From Roseateles_B flavus (GTDB lineage Bacteria > Pseudomonadota > Gammaproteobacteria > Burkholderiales > Burkholderiaceae_C), in contig NZ_JBDPZC010000001.1 of assembly GCF_039872765.1 (NCBI RefSeq), forward strand, positions 1,178,001 to 1,242,000: a stretch of DNA of 64,000 bases. The letters run 5' to 3'. The notes below the pieces were generated by a model. The model worked only from the letters and a program-made list of their open reading frames with translations, was not told where the DNA came from and made no database searches. Below are positions 39,256-47,851 of the stretch, piece after piece (the stretch's first letter is position 1; each line of letters starts with the position of its first letter). Made by a program: the position numbers and the translations under genes.

Positions 39256-40014
39256 ATGTTTGCTGACAGTGCAGGTTTTCTTGCCGCCGGGGCCGTTGAC
39301 GCCCTGCGTGCGACCCTGCGGTCTGGGGGCGCCAACACCATTGCTCCCGTGCGAGCGTTCCGCATCAGTGCGGCCATGTCTGCCAGCCAGCGCCTGCAGG
39401 CGCGCGAGCTGGTGGGGCGCAAGTACGCCGCGCGTGGCTATGCCATCGCCGCCAAGGCCGGGCAGGCCGCTGCCAATGGCCGTGAAGGCCAGGAAGCCGA
39501 TCTGCTGACCCTGACCGCCGCCCGCGAAGGCACTGTGCTGGGCACCCTCAGCGTGCGCTTCGACGGCAGCGAGGGCCTGGCCGCCGACCAGGTCTTCAAG
39601 ACCGAGATGCGCCAGCTGCGTGCCGGCGGCCGCCGTCTCTGCGAATTCACCCAGTTGGCCATGGACATCGACGAAGCCTCCAAGCGCGTCCTGGCCTGCC
39701 TCTTCCACATGGCCTATCTGCAGGCCTTCCGCCTGCGCGGTGCCGAGCTGCTCGTGGTGGAGGTGAATCCTCGTCACGTGGGCTACTACCAGCGCATGCT
39801 GGGCTTCCGCATCTGCAGCGAAGAGCGCATGAACCCCCGTGTGAAGGCCCCGGCCGTGCTGATGTGCCTGGACTTCCAGTACGCCCAGCAGCAGGTGCTC
39901 CGCTACGGTGGCCAGCCGCACCTGGGCCCGGTGGCGCGCTCCCTGTACCCCTTCGGCTACTCGCCCTCGGAAGAGGCGGTGCTGCTGGAGGAGCTGACGG
40001 CTTCCCGCCAGTGA
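39256..40014 (+). CDS. FeeM-like N-acyl amino acid synthase / GNAT-fold acyltransferase
   Basis: A 252-residue protein. After a variable N-terminus it has the GNAT-like core seen in FeeM and the PEP-CTERM-associated acyltransferases: SQRLQARELVGRKYAARGY, then VLGTLSVRFDG, LCEFTQLAMDID, FRLRGAELLVVEVNPRHVGYYQRMLGF (split here over two strands and a helix) and LMCLDFQYAQQQ. FeeM makes N-acyl amino acids from acyl-ACP. No substrate residue can be assigned. Its promoter region is AT-rich. It is followed by a terminator and is a single-gene transcript. Its presence with an EpsA-like regulator in the same window suggests, but does not prove, a PEP-CTERM/exopolysaccharide system in this genome. Confidence 0.75.
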   Translation: MFADSAGFLAAGAVDALRATLRSGGANTIAPVRAFRISAAMSASQRLQARELVGRKYAARGYAIAAKAGQAAANGREGQEADLLTLTAAREGTVLGTLSVRFDGSEGLAADQVFKTEMRQLRAGGRRLCEFTQLAMDIDEASKRVLACLFHMAYLQAFRLRGAELLVVEVNPRHVGYYQRMLGFRICSEERMNPRVKAPAVLMCLDFQYAQQQVLRYGGQPHLGPVARSLYPFGYSPSEEAVLLEELTASRQ

Positions 40015-40045
40015 GCGCCTCCGGCCCCCGCTTGCACGCATGATC

Positions 40046-40066
40046 AACCGGCTTCGGCCGGTTTTT
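40046..40066 (+). terminator. Terminator after the FeeM-like gene
   Basis: AACCGGC-TTCG-GCCGGTT with a stable TTCG loop and five T at the end. Confidence 0.85.
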
Positions 40067-40117
40067 CATTGCCTGTTTCAGTGCTTCGGGGTCAGGTCTG
40101 GTGCCTGCGGGCGGCCC

Positions 40118-40942
40118 TCAGGGATGCTGGGCTGTCATGCCGCCGTCTCGCCAGCCCAGCTGCCGGGACAGTTCACGGGCGACGCGCTTGAGCTCCCGGG
40201 CCGGCAGGCCCGTCTCCTGCAGCTCGAAATTGCCGCTCGGGCCGATGGCCGTGAGGCTGAGCACCATGCGCCCTCCATCATCGAACACGGGCGCTGCGAG
40301 GGCGGAAACGCCTGCCACTACCCCGTCGCGGGACTGGGCCAGGCCCACGCTGCGGGTCTCGGCCAGGATGCGCTCGAAGGCCGGGCTCAGCGAGGGTGGC
40401 TCGCCGTCTGCGGCCTCATTGAGGCGCAGGGCCTCCAGGACCTGGGCCTGGGGGAGGAAGGCCGCGAACAGCCGTCCCGAGGCCGTGCCGCGCAGGCTCA
40501 TCACCGTGCCATGCCGCATGCTCACATGCACCGGTGAGGGCGCTTCTGCCACCCGCACGATGGTGGGGCCGCGGTTGCCCCAGACGGCGATCGCCACCGT
40601 GTGACCCAGGCTCAGGGCCAGTTCCTCGATGCGGGGGGTGGCCAGGCGCACCGGTTCGTACTGCTGCAGGCTGATCAGGCCCAGCTGCAACGCCAGGGGG
40701 CCGAGACCGTAGCGCCCGCCGCCGGCTTCCTGTTCCACCAGTCCCAGCTTGATGTAGCTCACCAGATAGGGGTGGGCCTTGGCGGGCGTCATGCCGGCTT
40801 CGCGGGCCAGGTCCTTCAGGGCCAGGGGACGGCCCTGGTGGGCCAGGGCGATCAGCAGCTGGCCGCCCACCTCCACGCTCTGGATGCCGCGCGGGCCGCG
40901 GGTTTCGCTGTCTTTGCCGGGGAAATCGGTGTCGTCGGACAT
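40118..40942 (-). CDS. IclR-family transcriptional regulator of the adjacent operon
   Basis: A 274-residue regulator. The ATG of MSDDTDFPGKDSETRGP gives the family length. The winged HTH is at about 20-75 (QLLIALAHQGRPLALKDLAR, MTPAKAHPYLVSYIKLGLVE). The effector domain runs to about 265, with GHTVAIAVWGNRGPTIVRV, SMRHGTVMSLRGTASGRLFA and VSALAAPVFDDGGRMVLSL. IclR proteins often sense aromatic compounds. It is divergent from the MBL-VOC-FAD monooxygenase-FAH operon with 97 bases between starts, and a perfect 12-base palindrome in between could be its operator. Confidence 0.9.
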   Translation of the reverse strand: MSDDTDFPGKDSETRGPRGIQSVEVGGQLLIALAHQGRPLALKDLAREAGMTPAKAHPYLVSYIKLGLVEQEAGGGRYGLGPLALQLGLISLQQYEPVRLATPRIEELALSLGHTVAIAVWGNRGPTIVRVAEAPSPVHVSMRHGTVMSLRGTASGRLFAAFLPQAQVLEALRLNEAADGEPPSLSPAFERILAETRSVGLAQSRDGVVAGVSALAAPVFDDGGRMVLSLTAIGPSGNFELQETGLPARELKRVARELSRQLGWRDGGMTAQHP

Positions 40943-40986
40943 GGTGCGCAGATCGGGGTGGCGGCGCATTATCGGGTGCGCTGGTG

Positions 40987-40998
40987 TTGAGATCTCAA
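40987..40998. promoter_or_regulatory. Palindrome TTGAGATCTCAA, candidate IclR operator
   Basis: A perfect 12-base inverted repeat lies between the divergent IclR gene and the catabolic operon, and a TATAGT-like -10 box follows at 41005-41010. IclR-type regulators bind such palindromes; the assignment is by position. Confidence 0.4.
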
Positions 40999-41039
40999 AT
41001 TAGATATAGTCAAACGCATTCGCAAGGATTGAATTGATC

Positions 41040-41996
41040 ATGAGCAAGACCTTTGCCTCCCAAGCCGATCTGGAAGAGAAGCGCGTCAGCTTCGAGAAGC
41101 TCTCGGACCACGCCTACGCCTACACCGCCGAAGGGGACCCGAACACCGGCATCGTGATCGGCGATGACGCGGTGATGGTCATCGACACCCAGGCCACGCC
41201 CGTAATGGCTCAGGACGTGATCCGCCGCATCCGCGAGGTGACGGACAAGCCCATCAAGTACGTCCTGCTCTCGCACTACCACGCGGTGCGCGTGCTGGGC
41301 GCCTCCGCCTATGAGCCCGAGCACATCATCGCCAGCCAGGACACCTTCGACCTGATCGTCGAGCGCGGCGAGCAGGACAAGGCCAGTGAGATCGGCCGCT
41401 TCCCGCGTCTCTTCCGTAATGTCGAATCCGTGCCCGCCGGCCTGACCTGGCCCACCTTGACCTTCACCGGCAAGATGACCCTGTGGCTGGGCAAGCTGGA
41501 GGTGCAGATCCTCCAGCTGGGCCGTGGCCACACCAAGGGCGACACCGTGGTCTGGCTGCCCCAGGACCGCGTGCTGTTCTCGGGCGATCTGGTCGAGTTC
41601 GATGCCACGCCTTATGCCGGCGACGCCTACTTCCAGGACTGGCCGCAGACCCTGGAGAACCTCGCCGCCCTCAAGCCTGCCAAGCTGGTGCCCGGCCGCG
41701 GCGCCGCGCTGCAGACGCCGGAGCAGGTCCGTGCCGGCCTGGAAGGCACTCGCGCCTTCGTGTCCGAGCTCTATGCCGCCGTGAAGGCCGGCGTGGCCGC
41801 CGGGCGTGACCTCAACACCGTCTACCGCGAGGCCTATGCCGCGCTGGAGCCGAAGTATGGCCAGTGGGTCATCTTTGCCCACTGCATGCCCTTTGACGTG
41901 ACCCGTGCCTTTGACGAGGCCAGCGGCCACACCCATCCCCGCATCTGGACCGCCGAGCGCGATGTCGAGATGTGGCGCGCCCTGGAAGGCCAGTGA
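41040..41996 (+). CDS. MBL-fold metallo-hydrolase, first gene of the catabolic operon
   Basis: A 318-residue protein. The ATG at 41040 has an AAGGA ribosome site; an in-frame TTG two codons upstream is not needed. The beta-lactamase fold is clear: GIVIGDDAVMVIDTQATP, then YVLLSHYHAVRVLGASAY, LQLGRGHTKGDTVVWLP and RVLFSGDLVEFDATPYAGDA. The usual HxHxDH metal motif is only partly present, H79-Y-H81-A-V-R, so the second zinc site is altered; this variant is common to this subfamily as I know it. The product could be a hydrolase for a ring-cleavage or lactone product. It heads the operon with VOC, monooxygenase, DUF2783 and fumarylacetoacetase genes. Confidence 0.85.
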   Translation: MSKTFASQADLEEKRVSFEKLSDHAYAYTAEGDPNTGIVIGDDAVMVIDTQATPVMAQDVIRRIREVTDKPIKYVLLSHYHAVRVLGASAYEPEHIIASQDTFDLIVERGEQDKASEIGRFPRLFRNVESVPAGLTWPTLTFTGKMTLWLGKLEVQILQLGRGHTKGDTVVWLPQDRVLFSGDLVEFDATPYAGDAYFQDWPQTLENLAALKPAKLVPGRGAALQTPEQVRAGLEGTRAFVSELYAAVKAGVAAGRDLNTVYREAYAALEPKYGQWVIFAHCMPFDVTRAFDEASGHTHPRIWTAERDVEMWRALEGQ

Positions 41997-42006
41997 GCGT
42001 CACCCG

Positions 42007-42045
42007 CAAGACCTGACCCCTGACCTGACGCAAGACCTGACCCCC
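42007..42045. repeat. Two CAAGACCTGACCCC repeats in the operon
   Basis: CAAGACCTGACCCC lies at 42007-42020 and 42031-42044, with CTGACCTGACG in between, immediately before the VOC gene. They are reverse-complement members of the dispersed repeat also seen at 39001-39045. Confidence 0.6.
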
Positions 42046-42067
42046 AACGAGGACCCGAGGAGAAGCC

Positions 42068-42610
42068 ATGAAGATCGAACGCATCCACCACGTCGCCTAT
42101 CGCTGCAAGGACGCCAAGACCACCGTCGAGTGGTACGTCAAGCACCTGAACATGGACTTCGTGCTGGCCATCGCCGAGGACAAGGTGCCGTCCACCCAGG
42201 CGCCGGATCCCTATATGCACCTGTTCCTGGATGCGGGCAACGGCAACATCCTGGCCTTCTTCGAGCTGCCCAACTCGCCCGACATGGGCCGGGACACCAA
42301 CACGCCTGAGTGGGTGCAGCACATCGCCTTCAAGGTCGACAGCGTCCAGACCCTGGAAGAGACCAAGGCCCGCCTGCAGGCCGCGGGCATCGAGGTGATC
42401 GGCGTGACCGATCACACCATCTTCAAGAGCATCTACTTCTTCGACCCCAACGGCCACCGCGTCGAGCTGGCCGCCGATGTCGGCACTCCCGAGATGTACA
42501 AGGCCCTGGACGCCTGCAAATGGGAGATGCTGGAAGAGTGGAACCAGACCAAGCGCGCACCCAAGCACGCCGCCTGGATGCATGACAAGGCGCTGGCCGC
42601 ACCGCAGTAA
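42068..42610 (+). CDS. VOC-superfamily protein (glyoxalase/extradiol dioxygenase type)
   Basis: A 180-residue protein with two beta-alpha-beta-beta-beta modules. Three likely metal ligands are present: H8 in ERIHHVAYRC, H85 in EWVQHIAFKV and E133 in GHRVELAAD, the two-His-one-carboxylate set of type I extradiol dioxygenases and glyoxalases. The start ATG has a GAGGAGAA site. The second module has the FFDPNGHRVELA signature. Its partners, a monooxygenase and a fumarylacetoacetase, suggest aromatic ring chemistry, so an oxygenase role is possible, but a lyase or isomerase role cannot be excluded. Confidence 0.85.
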   Translation: MKIERIHHVAYRCKDAKTTVEWYVKHLNMDFVLAIAEDKVPSTQAPDPYMHLFLDAGNGNILAFFELPNSPDMGRDTNTPEWVQHIAFKVDSVQTLEETKARLQAAGIEVIGVTDHTIFKSIYFFDPNGHRVELAADVGTPEMYKALDACKWEMLEEWNQTKRAPKHAAWMHDKALAAPQ

Positions 42611-42650
42611 GCCCGCCACCCAGCGCCATCGGCACCCTGCAGGACCGACC

Positions 42651-44333
42651 ATGCTCAGCACCTACCAGTACCCCGTCTTCGACTACTACCAGAGCGAGGA
42701 GCAGCGCCTCGGCCAGCCTCAGGCGCACACCGTGGTGGTGGTGGGTGCCGGGCCCATAGGCCTGAGCCTCGCGCTGGACTGCGCCTCCCGCGGCCTGCGT
42801 GTGGTGGTGCTGGATGACAACAACAGCGTGAGCATCGGCTCCCGCGCCGTCTGCTACGCGAAGCGGACCCTGGAGGTCTGGGACCGCCTGGGCGTGGCCG
42901 AGCCGCTGGTGCAGCAGGGCGTGAAGTGGAAGGTCGGCAAGGTCTTCCATGGCGAAGGTCTGGCCTACCAGTTCGACCTCCTGCCCCAGGACCGCCACAA
43001 GCTGCCGGCCATGATCAACCTGCAGCAGTACTACCTGGAGGAACGCCTGGTTGCGGCCTGCGAGGCTTCGCCCCTGGTGGAGCTGCGCTGGAAGCACAAG
43101 CTGCTGTCCTTGACGCAGGACGATGACGGCGTGAGCCTGCAGGTCGAGACGCCCGACGGCATCTTCCCCATGCGCACCCAGTGGCTGCTGGCCTGCGACG
43201 GCGCAGGCAGCGACACCCGCCGGATGCTGGGCGCGGAGTTCCGCGGGCAGGCTTTCCAGGATCGCTTCCTGATCGCCGACGTGGTGGTCGAGCCTCAGGC
43301 TGCCGATGCCGCCGACGACGGCTTGCGCGGCCACGGCGCCACCCTGCGCCGCCTGGGCGCCGAGCCGGAACGCTGGTTCTGGTTCGATCCGCCCTTCCAT
43401 CCGGGGCAGTCGGTGCTGCTGCACAAGCAGTGCGCCAACGTCTGGCGCATCGATTTCCAGCTGGGCTGGGGCGCCGATCCGCAGGAGGAGAAGAAGCCCG
43501 AGCGCGTGATCCCGCGCATCGAGGCCATGCTGGGACCTGACGTGCCTTTCACGCTGGAATGGGTGTCCATCTACCAGTTCGCCTGCCGCCGCATGGAGCG
43601 CTTCCGGCATGGCCGCGTGCTCTTCGCGGGCGACGCGGCACACCAGGTGTCGCCCTTCGGCGCGCGCGGTGCCAACACAGGCGTGCAGGACGCCGAGAAC
43701 CTGGCCTGGAAGCTGGCGGCCGTCGTCCACGGCGATGCGCCTGCGACCCTGCTGGACAGCTACGACCACGAGCGCACCTTCGCGGCAGACGACAACCTGC
43801 TGAACTCCACCCGCTCCACCGACTTCATCACGCCCAAGAGCCGCGCCTCGCTGCGCCTGCGCAATGCGGTGCTGGAGCTGGCGCGCACCGAGTCCTTCGC
43901 GCGGCCGCTGGTGAACAGCGGTCGGCTGTCCACGCCCACGCCCTATCTCGACAGCAGCCTCAGCACGGCCGATGCGGCCGATGCCGGCTTCCCGCAGGGC
44001 AGCCCGCGCCCGGGGCATACGCTACTGGACGCGCCGCTGCGCGTGGGCGGGCAGTCCGGGTGGCTCAGCGAGCAGCTAGGGCGCGGCTTTCAGCTGCTGA
44101 GCTTCGGCCCGGCCCGGCCGCTGCAGGTGGGGCGCGTGGCGGTGGAGGTGCTGGAGGTGGGGCGCGACCTCATCGACAGCGAAGGCCTGCTGGCCCAGCG
44201 CTATGACGGACGCCCCGGCACCGTCTACCTTTTCAGGCCCGACCAGTACGTGGCGGCCCGCTGGCGGCATTTCGATGCGGCCCGGGTCGAAGCGGCCGTT
44301 CGCAAGGCCCTGGCACAGGAGCTCCCGGCATGA
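42651..44333 (+). CDS. FAD-dependent aromatic monooxygenase, group A
   Basis: A 560-residue flavoprotein. The ATG of MLSTYQYPVFDYYQSEEQR is used; the frame upstream overlaps the VOC gene. The FAD-binding GxGxxG is VVVGAGPIGLSLALDCASRG. The NADPH-related DG motif is LLACDGAGSDTRRMLGAEF and the GD motif GRVLFAGDAAHQVSPFGARG. These define the p-hydroxybenzoate-hydroxylase-like class, nearest to 3-(3-hydroxyphenyl)propionate hydroxylases. It hydroxylates a phenolic ring. Its stop overlaps the DUF2783 gene by four bases. Together with the fumarylacetoacetase it suggests that the ring is hydroxylated to a hydroquinone before cleavage. Confidence 0.88.
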   Translation: MLSTYQYPVFDYYQSEEQRLGQPQAHTVVVVGAGPIGLSLALDCASRGLRVVVLDDNNSVSIGSRAVCYAKRTLEVWDRLGVAEPLVQQGVKWKVGKVFHGEGLAYQFDLLPQDRHKLPAMINLQQYYLEERLVAACEASPLVELRWKHKLLSLTQDDDGVSLQVETPDGIFPMRTQWLLACDGAGSDTRRMLGAEFRGQAFQDRFLIADVVVEPQAADAADDGLRGHGATLRRLGAEPERWFWFDPPFHPGQSVLLHKQCANVWRIDFQLGWGADPQEEKKPERVIPRIEAMLGPDVPFTLEWVSIYQFACRRMERFRHGRVLFAGDAAHQVSPFGARGANTGVQDAENLAWKLAAVVHGDAPATLLDSYDHERTFAADDNLLNSTRSTDFITPKSRASLRLRNAVLELARTESFARPLVNSGRLSTPTPYLDSSLSTADAADAGFPQGSPRPGHTLLDAPLRVGGQSGWLSEQLGRGFQLLSFGPARPLQVGRVAVEVLEVGRDLIDSEGLLAQRYDGRPGTVYLFRPDQYVAARWRHFDAARVEAAVRKALAQELPA

Positions 44334-44539
44334 ATACGACCCACCTGATTCGCACACCCAACCTGCCGGACCCGGACGGCTTCTACGAGCAGCTGATCGA
44401 TGCGCAGCGCGACCTCTCCGACGAGCAGGCCGACCTGCTGCTCGCCAAGCTGGTGCTGATCCTGTCCAATCACATCGGCGACCGCCACGTGCTGGCCGAG
44501 GCCCTGCAGCTGGCGCGCGCCAACACGCTGGGCGCCTGA
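44330..44539 (+). CDS. DUF2783 protein
   Basis: A 69-residue protein (MNTTHLIRTPNLPDPDGFYE ... LSDEQADLLLAKLVLILSNH). The family has no known function, but its members are usually found next to this monooxygenase. It is translationally coupled to the monooxygenase by ATGA overlap, so it probably stabilises or assists the flavoprotein; that is inference from position. Confidence 0.85.
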   Translation: MNTTHLIRTPNLPDPDGFYEQLIDAQRDLSDEQADLLLAKLVLILSNHIGDRHVLAEALQLARANTLGA

Positions 44540-44617
44540 GACCTGCGATCGATTTCCCCGCCGGACCGAGGGCCGGCTTCCCCTGAAAATCCAAGCGACG
44601 ACAAGACCAAGACTGCC

Positions 44618-45937
44618 ATGAGCCTCATCGACCACACCCACGACCCGGCGGCACAGAGCTGGGTGGCCAGCGCCAACACGCCCGACACCGAGTTCCCGAT
44701 CCAGAACCTGCCCTACGGCCTCTTCCGCCGCGCCGGCAGCAATGACAGCGCCCGTGTGGGCGTGGCCATCGGCGACCAGATCCTGGACCTGCGCCTGGCC
44801 GCCGCGGCCGGCAAGTGGAGCGCCGCGGACGCCGTGCTGCTGCACCACCTCGCCCAGGGCGACCTCAACGCCGTGATGGCCAAGCCCGCCGCCCAGCGCC
44901 GCGCGCTGCGCCATGCGCTCTTCGCCGCCCTCCAGGCCGGCTCGAAGCAGGAGACCGCCCTGGCCACCTGCCTGGTGCCGCAGGCCGAGGCCCAGATGGC
45001 GGTGCCCTGCCGCATCGGCGACTACACGGACTTCTACACCGGCATCCACCACGCCACCACGGTGGGCAAGCTCTTCCGTCCGGACAATCCGCTGCTGCCC
45101 AACTACAAGTGGGTGCCCATCGGCTATCACGGCCGCGTGTCCTCCATCGGTGTCAGCGGTACCAGCGTGCGCCGCCCCCTGGGGCAGCTCAAGGCGCCTG
45201 ATGCCGCCGTGCCTGTGCTGGCCGCCTGCAAGCGCCTGGACTACGAGCTGGAGCTGGGGCTGTTCGTCGGCCCGGGCAATGCGCTGGGCGAGCCCATCCC
45301 CATGGCCGAGGCCGAGTCCCATGCCTTTGGCGTGACCCTGCTCAACGACTGGTCCGCCCGCGATGTGCAGGCCTGGGAGTACCAGCCCCTCGGCCCCTTC
45401 CTGGCCAAGAACTTCGCGACCACGATCTCGCCCTGGATCGTCACCATGGACGCGCTGGAGCCCTTCCGCTGCGCCTTCGAGCACCCGGCCGAGGACCCCC
45501 AGCCGCTGCCCTATATCGACAGCGAGCAGAACCGCCGCGAGGGTGGCTACGACATCGAGCTGGAAGTCTGGCTGCAGACCGAGGCCATGCGGGCCGCCGG
45601 CCAGCCAGCCGCCCGCCTCATGCGCTCCAACTTCAAGCATGCCTACTGGACCCTGGCCCAGATGCTGACCCACCACGCCAGCAACGGCTGCAACCTGCAG
45701 CCGGGCGACCTGCTGGGCACCGGCACCCAGTCCGGCCCGAACCCGGAGGAGGGTGGCTCCCTGTTGGAACTGAGCCTGGGCGGCAAGCAGGCTTTGTCCC
45801 TGCCCAACGGCGAGACCCGCACCTTCCTGCTGGATGGTGACACGGTCATCCTGCGCGGCTACGCCGTGAAGGACGGCGCGCGCCGCATCGGCTTCGGGGA
45901 TTGCGCGGCGACCATCACGCCGGCGCCGATGCTCTGA
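44618..45937 (+). CDS. fahA: Fumarylacetoacetase
   Basis: A 439-residue hydrolase of the FAH family that cuts fumarylacetoacetate to fumarate and acetoacetate. The SH3-like N-terminal domain (about 1-115) is present. The catalytic domain holds DFYTGIHHATTVGKLFRPDN, WVPIGYHGRVSSI, the metal-ligand segment ELELGLFVGPGNALGEP, VTLLNDWSARDVQAWEYQPL and GTGTQSGPNPEEGGSLLEL. Length and motifs match the full-size enzyme of tyrosine and homogentisate catabolism. No homogentisate dioxygenase or maleylacetoacetate isomerase gene occurs in this window, so the upstream steps must be elsewhere or differ. Confidence 0.95.
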   Translation: MSLIDHTHDPAAQSWVASANTPDTEFPIQNLPYGLFRRAGSNDSARVGVAIGDQILDLRLAAAAGKWSAADAVLLHHLAQGDLNAVMAKPAAQRRALRHALFAALQAGSKQETALATCLVPQAEAQMAVPCRIGDYTDFYTGIHHATTVGKLFRPDNPLLPNYKWVPIGYHGRVSSIGVSGTSVRRPLGQLKAPDAAVPVLAACKRLDYELELGLFVGPGNALGEPIPMAEAESHAFGVTLLNDWSARDVQAWEYQPLGPFLAKNFATTISPWIVTMDALEPFRCAFEHPAEDPQPLPYIDSEQNRREGGYDIELEVWLQTEAMRAAGQPAARLMRSNFKHAYWTLAQMLTHHASNGCNLQPGDLLGTGTQSGPNPEEGGSLLELSLGGKQALSLPNGETRTFLLDGDTVILRGYAVKDGARRIGFGDCAATITPAPML

Positions 45938-46164
45938 GGATGCATTGATGTCTGGCAGGCAAGGGGCGCGCTGCGCTGGTCGGCTGGGCCGGTCCCCGAA
46001 GCGCGCCAGGTCCTCGCCCCTCTTGCCGTCCCGCTGGTGCTCTCCCGGGCCTGCAGAGACACTTGCACCGGATCGAGAGCTGGGACAGGATCCTCCCACC
46101 GCTGGTGCGGGGGGCTTGCCTCAGCCCGATCCATCTGCTTCTCCCCAGCAACGACTCCTGCCCC

Positions 46165-46839
46165 ATGCCGCTCAATCCACACCGGAAGGCGCGTCTGCGG
46201 ATCGTCGTTCTGGTCCTCGCCCTGCTCATCCTCCTCGTCTGGCTGGGGGTGCTGCTGACGCGGCGTAGCTCGGCTGAACCGGACGAGGTCCAGGCGTACC
46301 GCCAGTCTCGGCCCGTGTCGTTGCCGGCCCTGGACTTCCGCTTCGACGAGCTGTCCGAAACCTGGACCGAGGCGGACCTGCGGCGCCAGTTCCCCCAGGT
46401 GCAGTTCGACTGCGGCAAGGTCCCGCCAACGTCAGATCTCGGGGAGTGGGGCTGCGGTGCGGAAATATTCACTCACAATGGGGTGGAGGCCATGCGGGTG
46501 TCCTTCTTCTTCCATGACGGACACCTGGACAGCGCCAGCGTCAACGTACCCAAGTGGACCCACAAGAAGGCCCTGCATTCCGTTCTGGCCTTGTACGGCC
46601 AACCGGCCGGCCTTCAGTCCCCGCCCTCTGCCGATGGCCTCCGCCTGGTGGCCTGGCGGCTCAAGGACGGCAGTGCCCTGTTCTACAACCGTGACCGGCC
46701 GATCGCCATGCCCTGGAGCGCCATGTTCTGGGTCAGCCAATCGCGGTGCAAGCAGCGCGGTTGCATCGTCGACCGCGCGGCCGATGGGCGCTCGGCGACA
46801 CCCGATCTCCCTGATGCCGCGAGCGCGATCCGGCCTTGA
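46165..46839 (+). CDS. Hypothetical single-pass membrane protein
   Basis: A 224-residue protein. The ATG of MPLNPHRKARLRIVVLV is preferred since it puts a basic segment before one hydrophobic anchor (VVLVLALLILLVWLGVLLT). The remainder is a soluble domain with a cysteine pair (QFDCGKVPP ... EWGCGAEIF) and a later CKQRGC motif, probably on the periplasmic side and perhaps disulfide-bonded. The family is not recognised. It follows the fumarylacetoacetase gene by 227 bases, on the same strand, but is not likely part of the catabolic operon. Confidence 0.65.
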   Translation: MPLNPHRKARLRIVVLVLALLILLVWLGVLLTRRSSAEPDEVQAYRQSRPVSLPALDFRFDELSETWTEADLRRQFPQVQFDCGKVPPTSDLGEWGCGAEIFTHNGVEAMRVSFFFHDGHLDSASVNVPKWTHKKALHSVLALYGQPAGLQSPPSADGLRLVAWRLKDGSALFYNRDRPIAMPWSAMFWVSQSRCKQRGCIVDRAADGRSATPDLPDAASAIRP

Positions 46840-46946
46840 GGCTGCACCGGCTGGCCTGCTGCCGCGGCGAGTGCCTCGTGGCCCAGGCCCTGAGGAAGCT
46901 ATCCTGCGAGACGATCTCGCTCCTGGACCGATGTGAGGAATCCTTC

Positions 46947-47342
46947 ATGAGCCTGGACTCCTTGCCGCGTATCGCTTCGCTGTGCCTGCTGCTCGCCTGC
47001 GCCGAGACCCTGCATGGCATCGCCCGCACGACCCTGCTCATTCCCCGCATCGGCAAGGCGCGCGCGATCAAGCTCAGCGCGCTGACCGGCACGCTGCTGG
47101 CGTTCCTCATCTGCTGGTGGTGGGTGCCCGGCGTCGGCCTGCGCTCGGCGGGCGCGCATCTCGCGCTGGGCCTGGGCCTAGCCGCCTTCATGGCTTGCTT
47201 CGACATGGCCATCGGGCGATGGCTGATGCGGAAGTCCTGGGCGAAGATCTGGCCTGACTTTGATCCGCGCAGCGGCAACTACCTGCTCCTGGGCCTGCTG
47301 AGCCTCAGCTTGATTCCGCTGCTGGTGTGGCTGGGGCATTGA
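46947..47342 (+). CDS. Hypothetical membrane protein
   Basis: A 131-residue protein with a GAGGA ribosome site before ATG at 46947. It has four hydrophobic segments, at about 8-24, 45-62, 68-86 and 108-128, with short basic loops (KARAIKLS, MRKSWAKIW). No family is recognised. It is on the same strand as the preceding single-pass protein and followed by a repeat tract. Confidence 0.65.
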   Translation: MSLDSLPRIASLCLLLACAETLHGIARTTLLIPRIGKARAIKLSALTGTLLAFLICWWWVPGVGLRSAGAHLALGLGLAAFMACFDMAIGRWLMRKSWAKIWPDFDPRSGNYLLLGLLSLSLIPLLVWLGH

Positions 47343-47501
47343 GTCGGGCCCGCATGCCTGCCCGGCCTCGGGGCTGTGAAGGACAGCCGTGATCGCGGGT
47401 GGCGCCATGAGCCGCCCACAGGCCTGGCAAGCGCGCCCGGCGATCGAGCCTGGAGGGAGCGCCTGGCAATCCCCCGTGGCCCGGGAGCATGGAAAGCGGC
47501 A

Positions 47502-47683
47502 GTGGCAAGCGCACTCGGCAAACGCACTCGGCAAACGCCACGGAAGAGCCAAGCGGCAAAAGCAAAAGCGGCAAATGCTGGTGGCAAATGCAGGCGGCAA
47601 ATGCAGGTGGTTATGGCAGATGGGGAATGCAGAGGGGAATGCAGTGGGGACATGCAGTGGGGACATGCAGGCGGCACATGCAC
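47502..47683. repeat. Degenerate short tandem repeats
   Basis: Runs of related words follow each other: GGCAAACGCACTC and GGCAAACGCC, then GGCAAATGCTGGT, GGCAAATGCAGGC and GGCAAATGCAGGT, then GGGAATGCAG twice and GGGGACATGCAGT twice, ending in GCGGCACATGCA. The period is about 12-14 bases with drift. The whole gap 47343-47851 has no credible gene on either strand; ORFs within it are read through the repeats. Confidence 0.6.
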
Positions 47684-47851
47684 CGTGCGGGCAGCGGTGT
47701 GACTGGAGCTCAGCCGGGGGCGCTCTGCATGAGGTCCGACCGGCCAAACCGCGTCGTTCGGGCCTTCGACAGGCTGTGCTCCAGCATTCATTTCCTGCAA
47801 TCGTGAGACTGTGAGAAATAGCCTCGGGCGTGTGACGCCCTCGGCAGGGGC

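Noticed and set aside
47178..47800. Minus-strand ORFs of 173 and 189 residues in the repeat tract
   Set aside because: They read through short repeats, giving cysteine- and histidine-rich low-complexity sequence, and overlap a real membrane-protein gene.
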